Shown: piece by piece, positions 35,860 to 46,123 of the stretch
How the letters are laid out: every line of letters starts with the position of its first letter
How positions within the stretch are numbered: position 1 is the first letter of the stretch
DNA from: Lysobacter firmicutimachus
GTDB taxonomy: Bacteria > Pseudomonadota > Gammaproteobacteria > Xanthomonadales > Xanthomonadaceae
Reading direction: 5' to 3'
DNA length: 64,000 nt
Assembly (NCBI RefSeq): GCF_037027445.1
Contig: NZ_JBANDL010000002.1
Location: 3,720,001 to 3,784,000, forward strand
Notes under the pieces: generated by a model
The model's database searches: none
Told to the model about the DNA's origin: nothing
What the model saw: only the letters and a program-made list of their open reading frames with translations
Made by a program: the position numbers and the translations under genes

Positions 35860-36921
35860 ATGACCTCGCCGACGCCGACGCCGCGCTGGAGTTGGTCGGG
35901 TGCCTTGACCGGCGCCGCGGCCGCCCGTGCCGGCGCGCCGGCGACGGCGAGTTTGCGTTTCGCCGCGATGGCGACGATGGCGCTGCATACGCTGAGCGGC
36001 GCGACCATGGGCACGACCTGGTCGGTCAAGCTGATCGCCGCCGTGTCGGCGTTGCCGGCGCTGGAACGCGGCATCCAGGCCCGACTCGATCAGGTCGTCG
36101 CGCAGATGAGCACCTGGGAACGCGGCTCCGACATCAGCCGTTACAACCGCGCCGGCGCCGGCAGCCGGCATACCTTGCCGGCCGAGTTCGCCGAAGTGCT
36201 GGACGCGGCGCTGACGTTGGCCGCGGACAGCGACGGCGCCTACGACCCCACCATCGGGCCGCTGGTCGACTTGTGGGGCTTCGGCCCCGCCGGCGCCTGC
36301 GCGCAGACGCCCACGGCCGACGCATTGGCCGACGCGCGCGCGCGCGTCGGCTGGCGCCGCCTCGGCTACGACGCAGCAACGCGCGCGCTGACCCAACCCG
36401 GCGGCGCCTGTCTGGACTTGTCCTCGATCGCCAAGGGCTACGGCGTCGACCGCGTCGCCGACTGGCTGCTCGCCCAGGGCGTCGAACACTGCCTGGTCGA
36501 AGTCGGCGGTGAGTTACGCGGCCACGGCCGCCGTCCCGACGGCAGCGCCTGGCGGGTCGCGGTGGAACGACCCGGCAGCGACGGCGACGCCGCGACCGCA
36601 GTGATCGCGCTCGACGGCGACGCGATCGCCACCTCGGGCGACTACCGCCGCTACTTCGACGCCGACGGCCGCCGCTATGCGCATACGCTGGACCCGCGCA
36701 GCGGCGCGCCCATCGACGGCGAGTTGGCCTCGGTCACCGTGCTGCACGCGCAGTGCATGCAGGCCGACGGCCTGGCCACCGCGCTGAGCGTGCTCGGCGC
36801 GCGCGAAGGACTGGCCTACGCCAATCGCCGCGGACTGGCCGCCTTGTTCGTCGTGCGCGAAGGCGAAGGCTTCGTCGCCCGCGGCACGCCCGCTTTCGTC
36901 GCCCGGCAGCGCGCCGCGTGA
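35860..36921 (+). CDS. apbE: FAD:protein FMN transferase (ApbE)
   Basis: A 353-residue ApbE-type transferase. Diagnostic segments are SGATMGTTWSVKL, WERGSDISRYNRAG, CLDLSSIAKGYGVDRVADWL, EVGGELRGHG and the C-terminal DRGRRYAHTL-like stretch AHTLDPRSGAP. These enzymes flavinylate a Thr/Ser in partner proteins using FAD. No signal peptide is obvious in the first 36 residues; an ATG at 35968 is a possible alternative start just before the domain. Its partner is probably a flavin-binding domain in this operon. It overlaps the next gene by four bases (GTGA). Confidence 0.9.
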   Translation: MTSPTPTPRWSWSGALTGAAAARAGAPATASLRFAAMATMALHTLSGATMGTTWSVKLIAAVSALPALERGIQARLDQVVAQMSTWERGSDISRYNRAGAGSRHTLPAEFAEVLDAALTLAADSDGAYDPTIGPLVDLWGFGPAGACAQTPTADALADARARVGWRRLGYDAATRALTQPGGACLDLSSIAKGYGVDRVADWLLAQGVEHCLVEVGGELRGHGRRPDGSAWRVAVERPGSDGDAATAVIALDGDAIATSGDYRRYFDADGRRYAHTLDPRSGAPIDGELASVTVLHAQCMQADGLATALSVLGAREGLAYANRRGLAALFVVREGEGFVARGTPAFVARQRAA

Positions 36922-38564
36922 GCGCTGTCGCACCGCGCCGCCGCATCGAGCCGGGGACGATCGGCAGCGCCTTGGCGGTCCTTGCGTTGATCGCGCTGGC
37001 CTGCGCACTGGCGTATTGGCAGGCCGACCCTTGGCAGTGGATTTCGCCCGGCCGCGGCCGCTGGTGGATGGCCGCCGCCCTGTTCGCCGCCTACGCCGGT
37101 TTCGTCGCCGCAGTCGCGGTGTCGCGTGCGCGCCACGCACGGCGCGAGGCCCTGCCGGCGCTGTCGCCGGAGTCGCCCGGCGAGTGGCTGATCGCCTTCG
37201 CCAGCCAGACCGGCTTCGCCGAGCAGTTGGCGCGACGCAGCCACGCCGCGCTGGCCGAGGCCGGACTGCGCGCCGATCTGGCCGTGCTCGGCACGCTCGA
37301 TGCCGAGCGCCTGGCGCGCTATCCGCGCGCTCTGTTCGTGGTCAGCACCACCGGCGAAGGCGACGCGCCCGACAGCGCTGCCGCGTTCGTGCGCCGGGTC
37401 ATGGGCGCGGCGGCGGCCTTGCCGCAGCTGCGCTACGGTGTGCTCGCGCTCGGCGATCGCGAGTACCGCGAGTACTGCGCCTTCGGTCATCGCCTCGATC
37501 ACTGGCTGCGCCATGCCGGCGCACAGCCGCTGTTCGATCTGGTCGAAGTCGACAACGGCGAAACCGGCGCCCTGCGACATTGGCAGCATCATCTGGGCCT
37601 GCTCGCCGGCCGGACCGACTTGCCCGACTGGAGCGCGCCGGCCTACGCCGCCTGGCGCCTGCAGCAGCGTCGCGAATCCAACCCCGGCAGCGCCGGCGCG
37701 CCGGCCTTCCATATCGCGCTTACGCCGGCCGACGGCGGCGGTGCGCACTGGCGCGCCGGCGACATCGCCGAGATCGGCCCGCGCAACGCCGGCGACGAAG
37801 TGGCGCGGTGGTTGGCGCAGGCCGGACTCGACGGCGCACAGACGGTGCGGCGCGACGAAACCTCATTGCCGATCGCCGAGGTCCTGGCCGGTTCGCGCCT
37901 GCCCGATCCGGCAACCTGCATCGGCCAAAGCGCGCAAGCGGTCGCCGACGCCCTGCAACCGCTGCCGCATCGCGAATACTCGATCGCCTCGCTGCCGGCG
38001 GACGGTTCGCTGCAGTTGCTGGTGCGGCAGATGCGCCGCGACGACGGTCGGCTCGGCCTGGGCAGCGGCTGGCTGACCGAACACGCCGCGCTCGGCGGCG
38101 AGATCGACCTGCGCATCCGCAGCAATCCTTCCTTCCACGCTCCCGACGACGCCCGGCCGATCGTGCTGATCGGCAACGGCACCGGACTGGCCGGCCTGCG
38201 CGCCCTGCTCAAGACCCGGATCGCCGCCGGCCACCGCCGCAACTGGCTGCTGTTCGGCGAACGCAACGCCGCCTGCGACCTGCACTATCGCGAGGAGCTC
38301 GAGGCCTGGCGGGCGGGCGGCGCGATCGAACGCGTCGACTATGCGTTCTCGCGCGACGGCCAGGCGCGGGTCTACGTGCAGGACCGCTTGCGCGAACAAC
38401 GGCCGCGCGTGCGCGAATGGGTCGCCGCCGGTGCGGCGATCTACGTCTGCGGCAGCCTGGAAGGCATGGCGCCGGCGGTGGAAGCGGCGCTGCAGGAAGC
38501 GATCGGCGTCGAGGCCCTGGAAAACCTCGCGGCGCAAGGCCGCTACCGGCGCGACGTGTACTGA
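36918..38564 (+). CDS. Membrane-anchored flavodoxin/FNR reductase
   Basis: A 548-residue CysJ-like diflavin reductase with two N-terminal TM segments (ALAVLALIALACALAYW and WWMAAALFAAYAGFVAAV). The flavodoxin domain begins IAFASQTGFAEQLARRS. The FNR part has REYSIASLPA, VLIGNGTGLAGLRALL, WLLFGERNAACDLHY and YVCGSLEGMAP, ending in the conserved GRYRRDVY. It starts with GTG overlapping apbE. It probably transfers electrons from cytoplasmic NADPH through FAD/FMN toward ferric iron at the inner membrane, the likely electron source for the PepSY/ApbE module. It is distinct from the true CysJ at 46124. Confidence 0.9.
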   Translation: MSAVAPRRRIEPGTIGSALAVLALIALACALAYWQADPWQWISPGRGRWWMAAALFAAYAGFVAAVAVSRARHARREALPALSPESPGEWLIAFASQTGFAEQLARRSHAALAEAGLRADLAVLGTLDAERLARYPRALFVVSTTGEGDAPDSAAAFVRRVMGAAAALPQLRYGVLALGDREYREYCAFGHRLDHWLRHAGAQPLFDLVEVDNGETGALRHWQHHLGLLAGRTDLPDWSAPAYAAWRLQQRRESNPGSAGAPAFHIALTPADGGGAHWRAGDIAEIGPRNAGDEVARWLAQAGLDGAQTVRRDETSLPIAEVLAGSRLPDPATCIGQSAQAVADALQPLPHREYSIASLPADGSLQLLVRQMRRDDGRLGLGSGWLTEHAALGGEIDLRIRSNPSFHAPDDARPIVLIGNGTGLAGLRALLKTRIAAGHRRNWLLFGERNAACDLHYREELEAWRAGGAIERVDYAFSRDGQARVYVQDRLREQRPRVREWVAAGAAIYVCGSLEGMAPAVEAALQEAIGVEALENLAAQGRYRRDVY

Positions 38565-38579
38565 GCGCCGTCCTCCGGC

Positions 38580-39200
38580 TCAGTCCAGCGCGGCCACTCG
38601 CACCAACAACACTTCGCCGCCGCCGTCGAGCATGCCGCGCAGGCGCTCGCCGCCGGCGGCGAGGAAGGCGGTGTCGCCCATCTGCAGCGGCGGCAACGAG
38701 GCATCGTCGGCGAAACGCGCCTGGCCGGCGAGCAGGTGCACGGCCCAGGTCTGGCCCGGCTCGGCGAACAGCACCATCGGCCCGACCAGCGGCCGGTGCC
38801 AGAGCTCGGCGCGGACCCGGTCGCGCCGCCACATCAGGTTCAAGTCGTGGGTCGGACCGTCGAGCAGTTCGCCCTGCACCGTGCGCTCGCCGGCGAAGCG
38901 CAGTTTGTCGTGCGGCGGCAGCAGTTCGTGGCTCTCCCCATCGTCGAAGCGCAGGCGCAGGCCGTTGCCGCTGAGCAGGACCAATTCGCGGTCGATGCCG
39001 GGAAACGCGGAGAACGGCGCATCGCGTTCGATCTCGGCGATCGACAGGCGCCAATCCCAGTCCTCGCCCTCGCAGGGGCGGTCCAGCCCGGCCGCGTCGC
39101 GGCGCATGCGCACGATTTCGCGGGTCCAGCCGAACTGATTGCGCCAGCGTTCGCGCCGGTATTCGTTGGCGGGAATGGACCAGGACAGGCTGTCGGACAT
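38580..39200 (-). CDS. HutD-family protein
   Basis: A 206-residue protein of the HutD (cupin-fold) family. Features are IPANEYRRERWRNQFGWTREI, SAFPGIDRELVLLSGNGLRL, LRFAGERTVQGELLDGPTHDLNLM and the C-terminal LPPLQMGDTAFLAAGGE. In Pseudomonas HutD limits histidine utilisation, but no hut genes are near. The gene is convergent with the iron operon. The function here is uncertain. Confidence 0.85.
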   Translation of the reverse strand: MSDSLSWSIPANEYRRERWRNQFGWTREIVRMRRDAAGLDRPCEGEDWDWRLSIAEIERDAPFSAFPGIDRELVLLSGNGLRLRFDDGESHELLPPHDKLRFAGERTVQGELLDGPTHDLNLMWRRDRVRAELWHRPLVGPMVLFAEPGQTWAVHLLAGQARFADDASLPPLQMGDTAFLAAGGERLRGMLDGGGEVLLVRVAALD

Positions 39201-39759
39201 GGGCGCGCGGGCGGAGGGCGATGGCGCAGTTTAGGGGCTGCGGCGTGGTGGCCCAAGCGCGGGACGTGCGCACGGCGCGATCGGGGCGGGCCGCGGTGCG
39301 GCCGGGTGCGGGCAGAGCCGCTGGGCGACGGCGTGACGCCTGGAGGCGCGGCGAGGGCGAGGACCGGGCGTCGCTGGGCGCCTGTGGAGATTGTTTTTTC
39401 TGCGCGTCCCGTGGTCGCGGCTCACGCCGCGCCTACCCCTTGGGTAACGGGCTTCGATGAGGAGACGACGCCATCGGGGCGTTCTGCGCGTCCCCTGTCG
39501 CGGCTCGCGCCGCTCCTACAAAAAGCCCTGGGCCGGAGATCCGCCGCGCCAATCCCCAATCCCCAATCCCCAATCCCGAATCCCGAATCCCGAGCCCCGA
39601 ATCCCGAATCCCGAATCCCGAAAAAGGGTGTGCCCCACCGCGGATCCGTCCGCGGCGGGGCAGCGTACTTCCGTGTCCAGGGACCTCCCCCCGAATCCTT
39701 CGAGCATCCTTGCCCGATCAGCTGCCGGCACCGCGTCCTTACGGCGCCGGCAGACTCAT
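39201..39759. repeat. Repeat-rich gap: heptad array, REP-like copies, hairpins
   Basis: 559 bp between divergent-facing tails of HutD and the HhH gene. It holds two REP-like reverse copies (39412-39438 and 39496-39521), a nine-unit CCAATCC/GAATCCC heptad array (39549-39620) without a partner arm, and hairpins at 39632-39661 and 39722-39753. No gene was identified. Confidence 0.75.
39621..39661 (-). terminator. Candidate terminator for the HhH gene
   Basis: Read on the minus strand, a 13 bp stem (one mismatch) at 39632-39661 is followed by ACACCC and then TTTTT at 39621-39625. It is 100 bp beyond the stop codon of the ComEA-like gene. Confidence 0.45.
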
Positions 39760-40098
39760 TCAACGCTTGCTGGCAGCGCGCGGGGCGGCGATCGCGCCCG
39801 CGGTGTTGATCGGACGGCCCTGGGTGGCGCCGCCGACCACGATCCGGTCCCGGTTCTTCTCGACCGTCTTCAGACCGATCCCTTTCACCAGGGCCAACTG
39901 CTCGGCGCTGCGGAAGGCCCCATTGGCCTTGCGGTAGGCGACGATGGCTTCGGCCTTGGACGCTCCGACGTTGAGCAGCACGCGATCCAGCGTGGCCGCG
40001 TCGGCGCTGTTGATGTTGACCTTTTCCGAGGCGATGGCACTGCCGGCGAGCAGCAGCGACAGGACCAGCGACTGGGCGATGAGGGCAAACGACTTCAT
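39760..40098 (-). CDS. ComEA-like helix-hairpin-helix protein
   Basis: A 112-residue exported protein. Signal peptide MKSFALIAQSLVLSLLLAGS, then a helix-hairpin-helix domain KVNINSADAATLDRVLLNVGASKAEAIVAYRKANGAF with the second hairpin LALVKGIGLKTVEKN. This is the ComEA/YbaV-type DNA-binding module (T2SS-associated or competence ComEA). The start at 40098 is chosen from AGGAG upstream and the signal peptide. No pilus or competence genes flank it. It may bind DNA in the periplasm; this is inferred from the fold. Confidence 0.9.
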   Translation of the reverse strand: MKSFALIAQSLVLSLLLAGSAIASEKVNINSADAATLDRVLLNVGASKAEAIVAYRKANGAFRSAEQLALVKGIGLKTVEKNRDRIVVGGATQGRPINTAGAIAAPRAASKR

Positions 40099-40318
40099 GG
40101 TTGTGCTCCTGAGAGTGGATTCCTTTCCGGGCCGGCGGCCGTACGTCCTTGAGTCCTTGTGTTCCGCCGGTGGAGACAGTCTCCATGTCTCGACCCGCAC
40201 AGGTTATCGCCGGCCCGGCCCCTACGAAGTCGGGGGGAGCCGCAGCGCAGGGTAGGAAAAGTCCTACACGGCCCGGGAGGCGTAAACTGCCCCCCTTCCC
40301 CGCTCAAGAGGCTCCTCG

Positions 40319-41812
<1,494 letters not shown>

Positions 41813-42319
41813 GCGGCCGGGATGGGGGATTCTGGATTAGGGGTTGGCAGGAGCAGTGAGGCTGCCTCGCTTGAGTCTTCGCTTCGGCTGGCTCGGTTTC
41901 GATCCTTCCGGCATGAACAAAGCGGACCCGCGAGGGTCCGCTTTTGTTTTGGGGCCGGTGAGCCGCTGCGAGCCGGGATGGCTACCGCCCGGACCGCGCC
42001 GGCCGGACTCTCTGAGGCGACTGGCGTGCCGCAACCGCATGCTGACGTCTCCGGCCCCGCTTTCGCGGAAATGCCGGGCAGAGCCAGCGACGCCGGCGCC
42101 CGCCCCGCGAGAGCCGAGATCCGGCTTCGGCCGGCCGCCTACCGCTCTCCAGCTCATCCCTCGCCCCCGGCTTCTACCAATCCCGCATCCCCCACGCCTA
42201 CGCCAATCCCCAATCCCGAGTCCCCAATCCCGAATCTCCCATTCCAGCCCTCACGCAACAGCGACAGCCCCCGCCACATGATCCAGCGGCGTCAGCCACC
42301 CATCCGAAGGAGGCAAGCC
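41813..42319. repeat. Gap with heptad arms flanking a terminator
   Basis: Forward heptad arm 41822-41848, terminator at 41919-41948, and a reverse heptad array at 42178-42241. The interior is moderately GC-rich without a convincing gene. A strong ribosome binding site for the next gene ends the gap. Confidence 0.7.
41919..41948 (+). terminator. Rho-independent terminator
   Basis: An 11 bp stem AAAGCGGACCC paired with GGGTCCGCTTT around a GCGA loop, followed by TTTGTTTT. It terminates the M20 peptidase transcript; an A-rich left side could also serve the minus strand. Confidence 0.85.
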
Positions 42320-42562
42320 ATGCTCGGCGGTATCGTGTACACCATCATCATCGGCGCGGTCATCGGCGTACTCGCGCGTTTCTTCAAGCCCGGCGCCGAT
42401 CCGATGGGCTGGATCCTGACCATCCTGCTCGGCATCGCCGGCGCCTATATCGGCAGCCTGCTCTACGCCGGCGGCGGCCTGATCGGCCTGATCGTGTCGG
42501 TGATCTGCGCGATCGTGCTGTTGTTTCTGTACGAGATCATTCGGGCCAAGGCGGCCAAGTGA
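42320..42562 (+). CDS. GlsB/YeaQ-family stress membrane protein
   Basis: A protein of 80 residues with three TM segments and Gly-rich packing: GGIVYTIIIGAVIGVLARFF, MGWILTILLGIAGAYIGSLLY and GLIGLIVSVICAIVLLFLYE. It is the YeaQ/YmgE transglycosylase-associated family, generally stress induced. AAGGAGG five bases ahead of the ATG is the strongest ribosome binding site in this region. It lies between two terminators of related sequence. Confidence 0.92.
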   Translation: MLGGIVYTIIIGAVIGVLARFFKPGADPMGWILTILLGIAGAYIGSLLYAGGGLIGLIVSVICAIVLLFLYEIIRAKAAK

Positions 42563-42874
42563 GGCCGGGATTCGGGATTCGGGATTCGGGATTAGGGATT
42601 CGGGATTAGGGATTAGGGATTAGGGATTGGAAAGAGCGGCGGTGCGCCGGCTCGGTTTCGTGAGGGCAGGCCGCAACAGAGCGGTTCGGCAAGTCCCCGA
42701 CGCGCAAAAAGAAAGCGGACCCTCGCCGGTCCGCTTTTTTCTTGATGCGAACACGGCAGAACTTGAATCCACCGCCTTCCATCGCACCACCAATCCCGAC
42801 TCCCTAATCCCTAATCCCGAATCCCGAATCTCCGCTTCTAGCGAATCCCCAATCTCCAATCCCACATCCCGGCT
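42563..42874. repeat. Heptad inverted pair around a bidirectional terminator
   Basis: Forward arm of nine heptads (42568-42630, GGGATTC and GGGATTA units ending GGGATTGG) and reverse arrays at 42790-42872 enclose the terminator at 42712-42740. It lies between convergent yeaQ-like and cysNC. Confidence 0.85.
42712..42740. terminator. Bidirectional terminator between yeaQ-like gene and cysNC
   Basis: A 10 bp stem AAAGCGGACC / GGTCCGCTTT with a 6 base loop, flanked by AAAAAG on the left and TTTTTTC on the right, so it can stop transcripts from both sides. The stem is near-identical to that at 41919. Confidence 0.88.
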
Positions 42875-44863
42875 TCACCGCAAATAGTCGATCACCCGCT
42901 GCGCCAGCGCCTGCGCATCGTGCTCCAGGGTCGGCAGGCGCAGCTCGGGGGCTTCGGGGACTTCGTAGGGCGAATCGATGCCGGTGAAGTTGGGGATGCG
43001 GCCGGCGCGGGCCTTGGCGTACAGGCCCTTGACGTCGCGCCGCTCGGCTTCCTGCAGCGGGGTGTCGACGAACACTTCGACGAATTCGCCGTCCTCGAAC
43101 AAGTCGCGCGCCAGCCGGCGCTCGGCGCGGAACGGCGAGATGAAGCTGACCAGCACGATCAGGCCGGCGTCGGTCATCAGCTTGGCGACTTCGGCGACGC
43201 GGCGGATGTTCTCGACCCGGTCCTCGTCGGTGAAGCCCAGGTCCTTGTTGAGCCCGTGGCGGACGTTGTCGCCGTCGAGCACGAAGGTGTGGTGGCCGAG
43301 CGCGTGCAGTTGCTTGTCGACCAGGTTGGCGATGGTCGACTTGCCCGAACCGGACAGGCCGGTGAACCAGACGCAGCGCGGCTTCTGGTGCTTGCTGCGG
43401 GCGCGCGCGGCCTTGTCGACGTCGACCGGGTGCCAGTGCAGGTTGCCGGCGCGGCGCAGGGCGAAATCCAGGGTGCCGGCGGCGACGGTGGCGTTGCTCT
43501 GGCGGTCGATCAGGATGAAGCTGCCGAGCTCGCGGTTGTCGCGGTAAGCCTCGAACGCGATCGCCTGGTCCAGGCCCAGGTTGACCGCCGCGACCTCGTT
43601 GAGCTCCAGGTGCTTGGCGGCGAGTTGGGCCTGGCTGTTGACGTCGATCTTGTGCTTGATCTCGGTGACGCTGGCGCCGACCGTGCGCGCGCCGATCTTG
43701 AGCCAATACGAGCGCCCCGGCAGCAGCGCGTTCGCATCCATCCACAGCAGGTGCGCAGCGAACTGATCGGCCACTTCCGCCGGACGTTCGGCCGCGGCGA
43801 TGACGTCGCCGCGGCTGATGTCGAGTTCGTCCTCCAGGGTCAGGGTGACCGCCTGGCCGGAACGGGCGTAGTACAGGTCGCCGTCGGCGGTGACGATGCG
43901 CTGCACCCGCGAGCGGCGGCCCGACGGCAAGGCGACGATTTCGTCGCCCGGGCGCACTTCGCCGGCGGCGATGGTGCCGGCGAAGCCGCGGAAATCCTGG
44001 TGCGGGCGGTTGACCCACTGCACCGGCAGGCGCAGGCCCAGTTCCGCCTCGGCGCGCGCGGTGTCGACGGTTTCCAGGTACTCGAGCACGCTCGGGCCGT
44101 CGTACCAGGGCGTGGCCGGCGAACGCTCGATCAGGTTGTCCCCCTCCAGCGCGGACAGCGGCACCGCCTGCACGTGCTCGATGCCGAGCTGGGCGGCGAG
44201 CTCGCGGTATTCGCCGGCGATGCGCTCGAACACATCGCGATCGAAATCGACCAGGTCCATCTTGTTGACCGCCAGCAGCACGTGGCGGATGCCGAGCAGG
44301 GACACGATGTAGCTGTGGCGGCGGGTCTGGGTCAGCAGGCCTTTGCGCGCGTCGACCAGGACCACGGCCAGGTCGGCGGTGGAGGCGCCGGTGGCCATGT
44401 TGCGGGTGTACTGCTCGTGGCCGGGGCAGTCGGCGACGATGAACTTGCGCCGCGCGCTGTCGAAGAACCGGTAGGCCACGTCGATGGTGATGCCCTGCTC
44501 GCGCTCGGCGGCCAGGCCGTCGACCAGCAGGGCGAAATCGATCTCGCCGTTGCGGGTACCGTGGCGGCGGCTGTCGGCGCTGAGCGCGGCCAGTTGATCG
44601 TCGAACAGGCGCTTGGTGTCGTGCAGCAGGCGCCCGATCAGGGTGCTCTTGCCGTCGTCGACGCTGCCGCAGGTGATGAAGCGCAGCAGGCTCTTGCGCT
44701 CGTGCTGGCGCAGGTAGTCGGCGACGCTGTCGCCGACGGGATTGGGGATTCGGGATTCGGGATTGGCAAAAGCCAGAACCTCCCCGCTCACCGGTTCCAC
44801 CTCCGCGTCGCCGCGCTCCGCTTCGACCAATCCCGAATCCCCAATCCCGAATCCCGGCTTCAT
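42875..44863 (-). CDS. cysN: Fused CysN/CysC: ATP sulfurylase GTPase subunit and APS kinase
   Basis: A 662-residue bifunctional protein. The CysN GTPase part has [15 protein letters not shown] (P-loop), [12 protein letters not shown] and VNKMDL. From about residue 465 the CysC kinase part has [37 protein letters not shown] and [18 protein letters not shown]. Together with CysD it activates sulfate to APS and then PAPS. Residues 1-44 are odd: residues 3-13 and 33-43 translate the two arms of a heptad repeat, and family-like sequence begins only at [17 protein letters not shown]. The start overlaps the cysD stop by one base (TGATG). Confidence 0.95.
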   Translation of the reverse strand: MKPGFGIGDSGLVEAERGDAEVEPVSGEVLAFANPESRIPNPVGDSVADYLRQHERKSLLRFITCGSVDDGKSTLIGRLLHDTKRLFDDQLAALSADSRRHGTRNGEIDFALLVDGLAAEREQGITIDVAYRFFDSARRKFIVADCPGHEQYTRNMATGASTADLAVVLVDARKGLLTQTRRHSYIVSLLGIRHVLLAVNKMDLVDFDRDVFERIAGEYRELAAQLGIEHVQAVPLSALEGDNLIERSPATPWYDGPSVLEYLETVDTARAEAELGLRLPVQWVNRPHQDFRGFAGTIAAGEVRPGDEIVALPSGRRSRVQRIVTADGDLYYARSGQAVTLTLEDELDISRGDVIAAAERPAEVADQFAAHLLWMDANALLPGRSYWLKIGARTVGASVTEIKHKIDVNSQAQLAAKHLELNEVAAVNLGLDQAIAFEAYRDNRELGSFILIDRQSNATVAAGTLDFALRRAGNLHWHPVDVDKAARARSKHQKPRCVWFTGLSGSGKSTIANLVDKQLHALGHHTFVLDGDNVRHGLNKDLGFTDEDRVENIRRVAEVAKLMTDAGLIVLVSFISPFRAERRLARDLFEDGEFVEVFVDTPLQEAERRDVKGLYAKARAGRIPNFTGIDSPYEVPEAPELRLPTLEHDAQALAQRVIDYLR
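44738..44858. repeat. GGGATTC heptad inverted pair inside the cysN 5' end
   Basis: Forward arm 44738-44766 and reverse arm 44827-44858 in plus-strand terms. Both are read in frame in cysN on the minus strand (as GFGIGDSG and NPESRIPNP). It is the only copy in the window that lies within a gene. Confidence 0.85.
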
Positions 44864-45837
44864 CAGAAATACCCTTCCTGTTTCTTGCGCTCCATCGACG
44901 CCGTGGGGTCGTGGTCGATGACTCGGCCCTGGCGCTCGGAGGTGGTCGCGACCAACATCTCGGCGATGATCGCCTCCAGCGTGTCGGCCTCGGATTCGAT
45001 CGCGCCGGTCAACGGATAGCAGCCCAGGGTGCGGAAGCGCACCTTGCGCTGCTGCGGCACCTCGCCCTCGCGCAGCGGCAGGCGCTCGTCGTCGACCAGG
45101 ATCAGGCTGCCGTCGCGTTCGACCACCGGACGCTGCGCGGCGAAGTACAGCGAGGGCACCGGGATGCGCTCGCGGTAGATGTACAGCCACACGTCGAGTT
45201 CGGTCCAATTCGAGATCGGAAACACGCGCACGCTTTCGCCGGCGTGGATGCGGGTGTTGTACAGGCTCCACAACTCCGGGCGCTGGTTCTTCGGGTCCCA
45301 ACGGTGCTGCGGGTTGCGGAACGAGAAGATCCGTTCCTTGGCGCGCGACTTCTCTTCGTCGCGGCGCGCGCCGCCGATCGCGGCGTCGAAGCGGTTCCAG
45401 TCCAGCGCCTGCTTCAGCGCCTGGGTCTTCATCACGTCGGTGTGCACGGCGGCGCCGTGGCTGATCGGGCCCACGCCCTGGGCCAGGCCGTCGGGATTGA
45501 CGTGCACGCGCAGGTCGACGCCGGTCTCGGCCGCGCGGCGGTCGCGGAACGCGATCATCTCGCCGAACTTCCAGCCGGTGTCGACATGCAGCAAGGGGAT
45601 CGGCGGCCGCGAGGGATAGAAGGCCTTGAGCAGCAGATGCAGCAGCACCGAACTGTCCTTGCCGACCGAGTACAGCATCACCGGATTGCGGAACTCCGAG
45701 GCGACCTCGCGCAGGATGTGGATGCTCTCGGCCTCGAGCCGGTCGAGATGGCTCAGCGTGCGCGCGGCCAGCCGCGGCGGCGCGGACGGGTCGGCGACGG
45801 TGTCGAACAGCGGGCTCAGTTCGGGTGACGCACTCAT
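44863..45837 (-). CDS. cysD: CysD, ATP sulfurylase subunit 2
   Basis: A 324-residue CysD. The PP-loop nucleotide motif is [18 protein letters not shown], followed by [19 protein letters not shown] and [21 protein letters not shown]. The C-terminus is [20 protein letters not shown]. It forms ATP sulfurylase with CysN. The gene starts at 45837 and is divergent from cysJ, with a 286 bp shared upstream region. Translation is coupled to cysN by TGATG. Confidence 0.96.
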   Translation of the reverse strand: MSASPELSPLFDTVADPSAPPRLAARTLSHLDRLEAESIHILREVASEFRNPVMLYSVGKDSSVLLHLLLKAFYPSRPPIPLLHVDTGWKFGEMIAFRDRRAAETGVDLRVHVNPDGLAQGVGPISHGAAVHTDVMKTQALKQALDWNRFDAAIGGARRDEEKSRAKERIFSFRNPQHRWDPKNQRPELWSLYNTRIHAGESVRVFPISNWTELDVWLYIYRERIPVPSLYFAAQRPVVERDGSLILVDDERLPLREGEVPQQRKVRFRTLGCYPLTGAIESEADTLEAIIAEMLVATTSERQGRVIDHDPTASMERKKQEGYF

Positions 45838-46123
45838 GCAAGCGGACTCGTGGTGCTCGGGCGGCGGCGGCCGGCGGAGATTGTGCGCATAGTCGGCGAG
45901 GTCGGTCGCCGGCGCGGCGCAGCGGGCGCCGGCTGTGCCGGCGAAGGCGGGGTGCGGCCGGCCCGGCACGGCCGGTCCGGAGCCTCGACCCCGGGGGCCA
46001 TTAGAAATCCCCTCGGAATCGCGGAGAAATGAGCGCAGGTCATGAACGCATAACCGAGCATCCTTTCCGCGCCCCCGGCACCGGCTCGTAGCCTGCTGAC
46101 TCCCAAGCCAGAAGCCGACCGCC
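45838..46123. promoter_or_regulatory. Divergent cysD/cysJ control region
   Basis: 286 bp between the divergent operons. An AT-richer island at 46000-46060 contains TAGAAATCC (46002-46010), which also occurs, in the other orientation, in the cysB/cysG gap. CysB activation of both operons is the expected regulation, so this region is the best candidate for its sites. No -10/-35 pair is convincing. Confidence 0.5.

Noticed and set aside
36918..38564. A second CysJ for sulfite reduction
   Set aside because: It has two N-terminal membrane segments and lies in the Fur-controlled operon; the real CysJ is next to cysI at 46124.
39549..39620. Short tandem array that might be read as a CRISPR
   Set aside because: Units are 7 bp with no spacers, and no cas genes exist in the window. 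It is a heptad array.
42875..45841. A 988-residue frame extending cysNC upstream
   Set aside because: The added N-terminal part is an out-of-frame reading of cysD. The ATG at 44863 with TGATG overlap is the plausible start.
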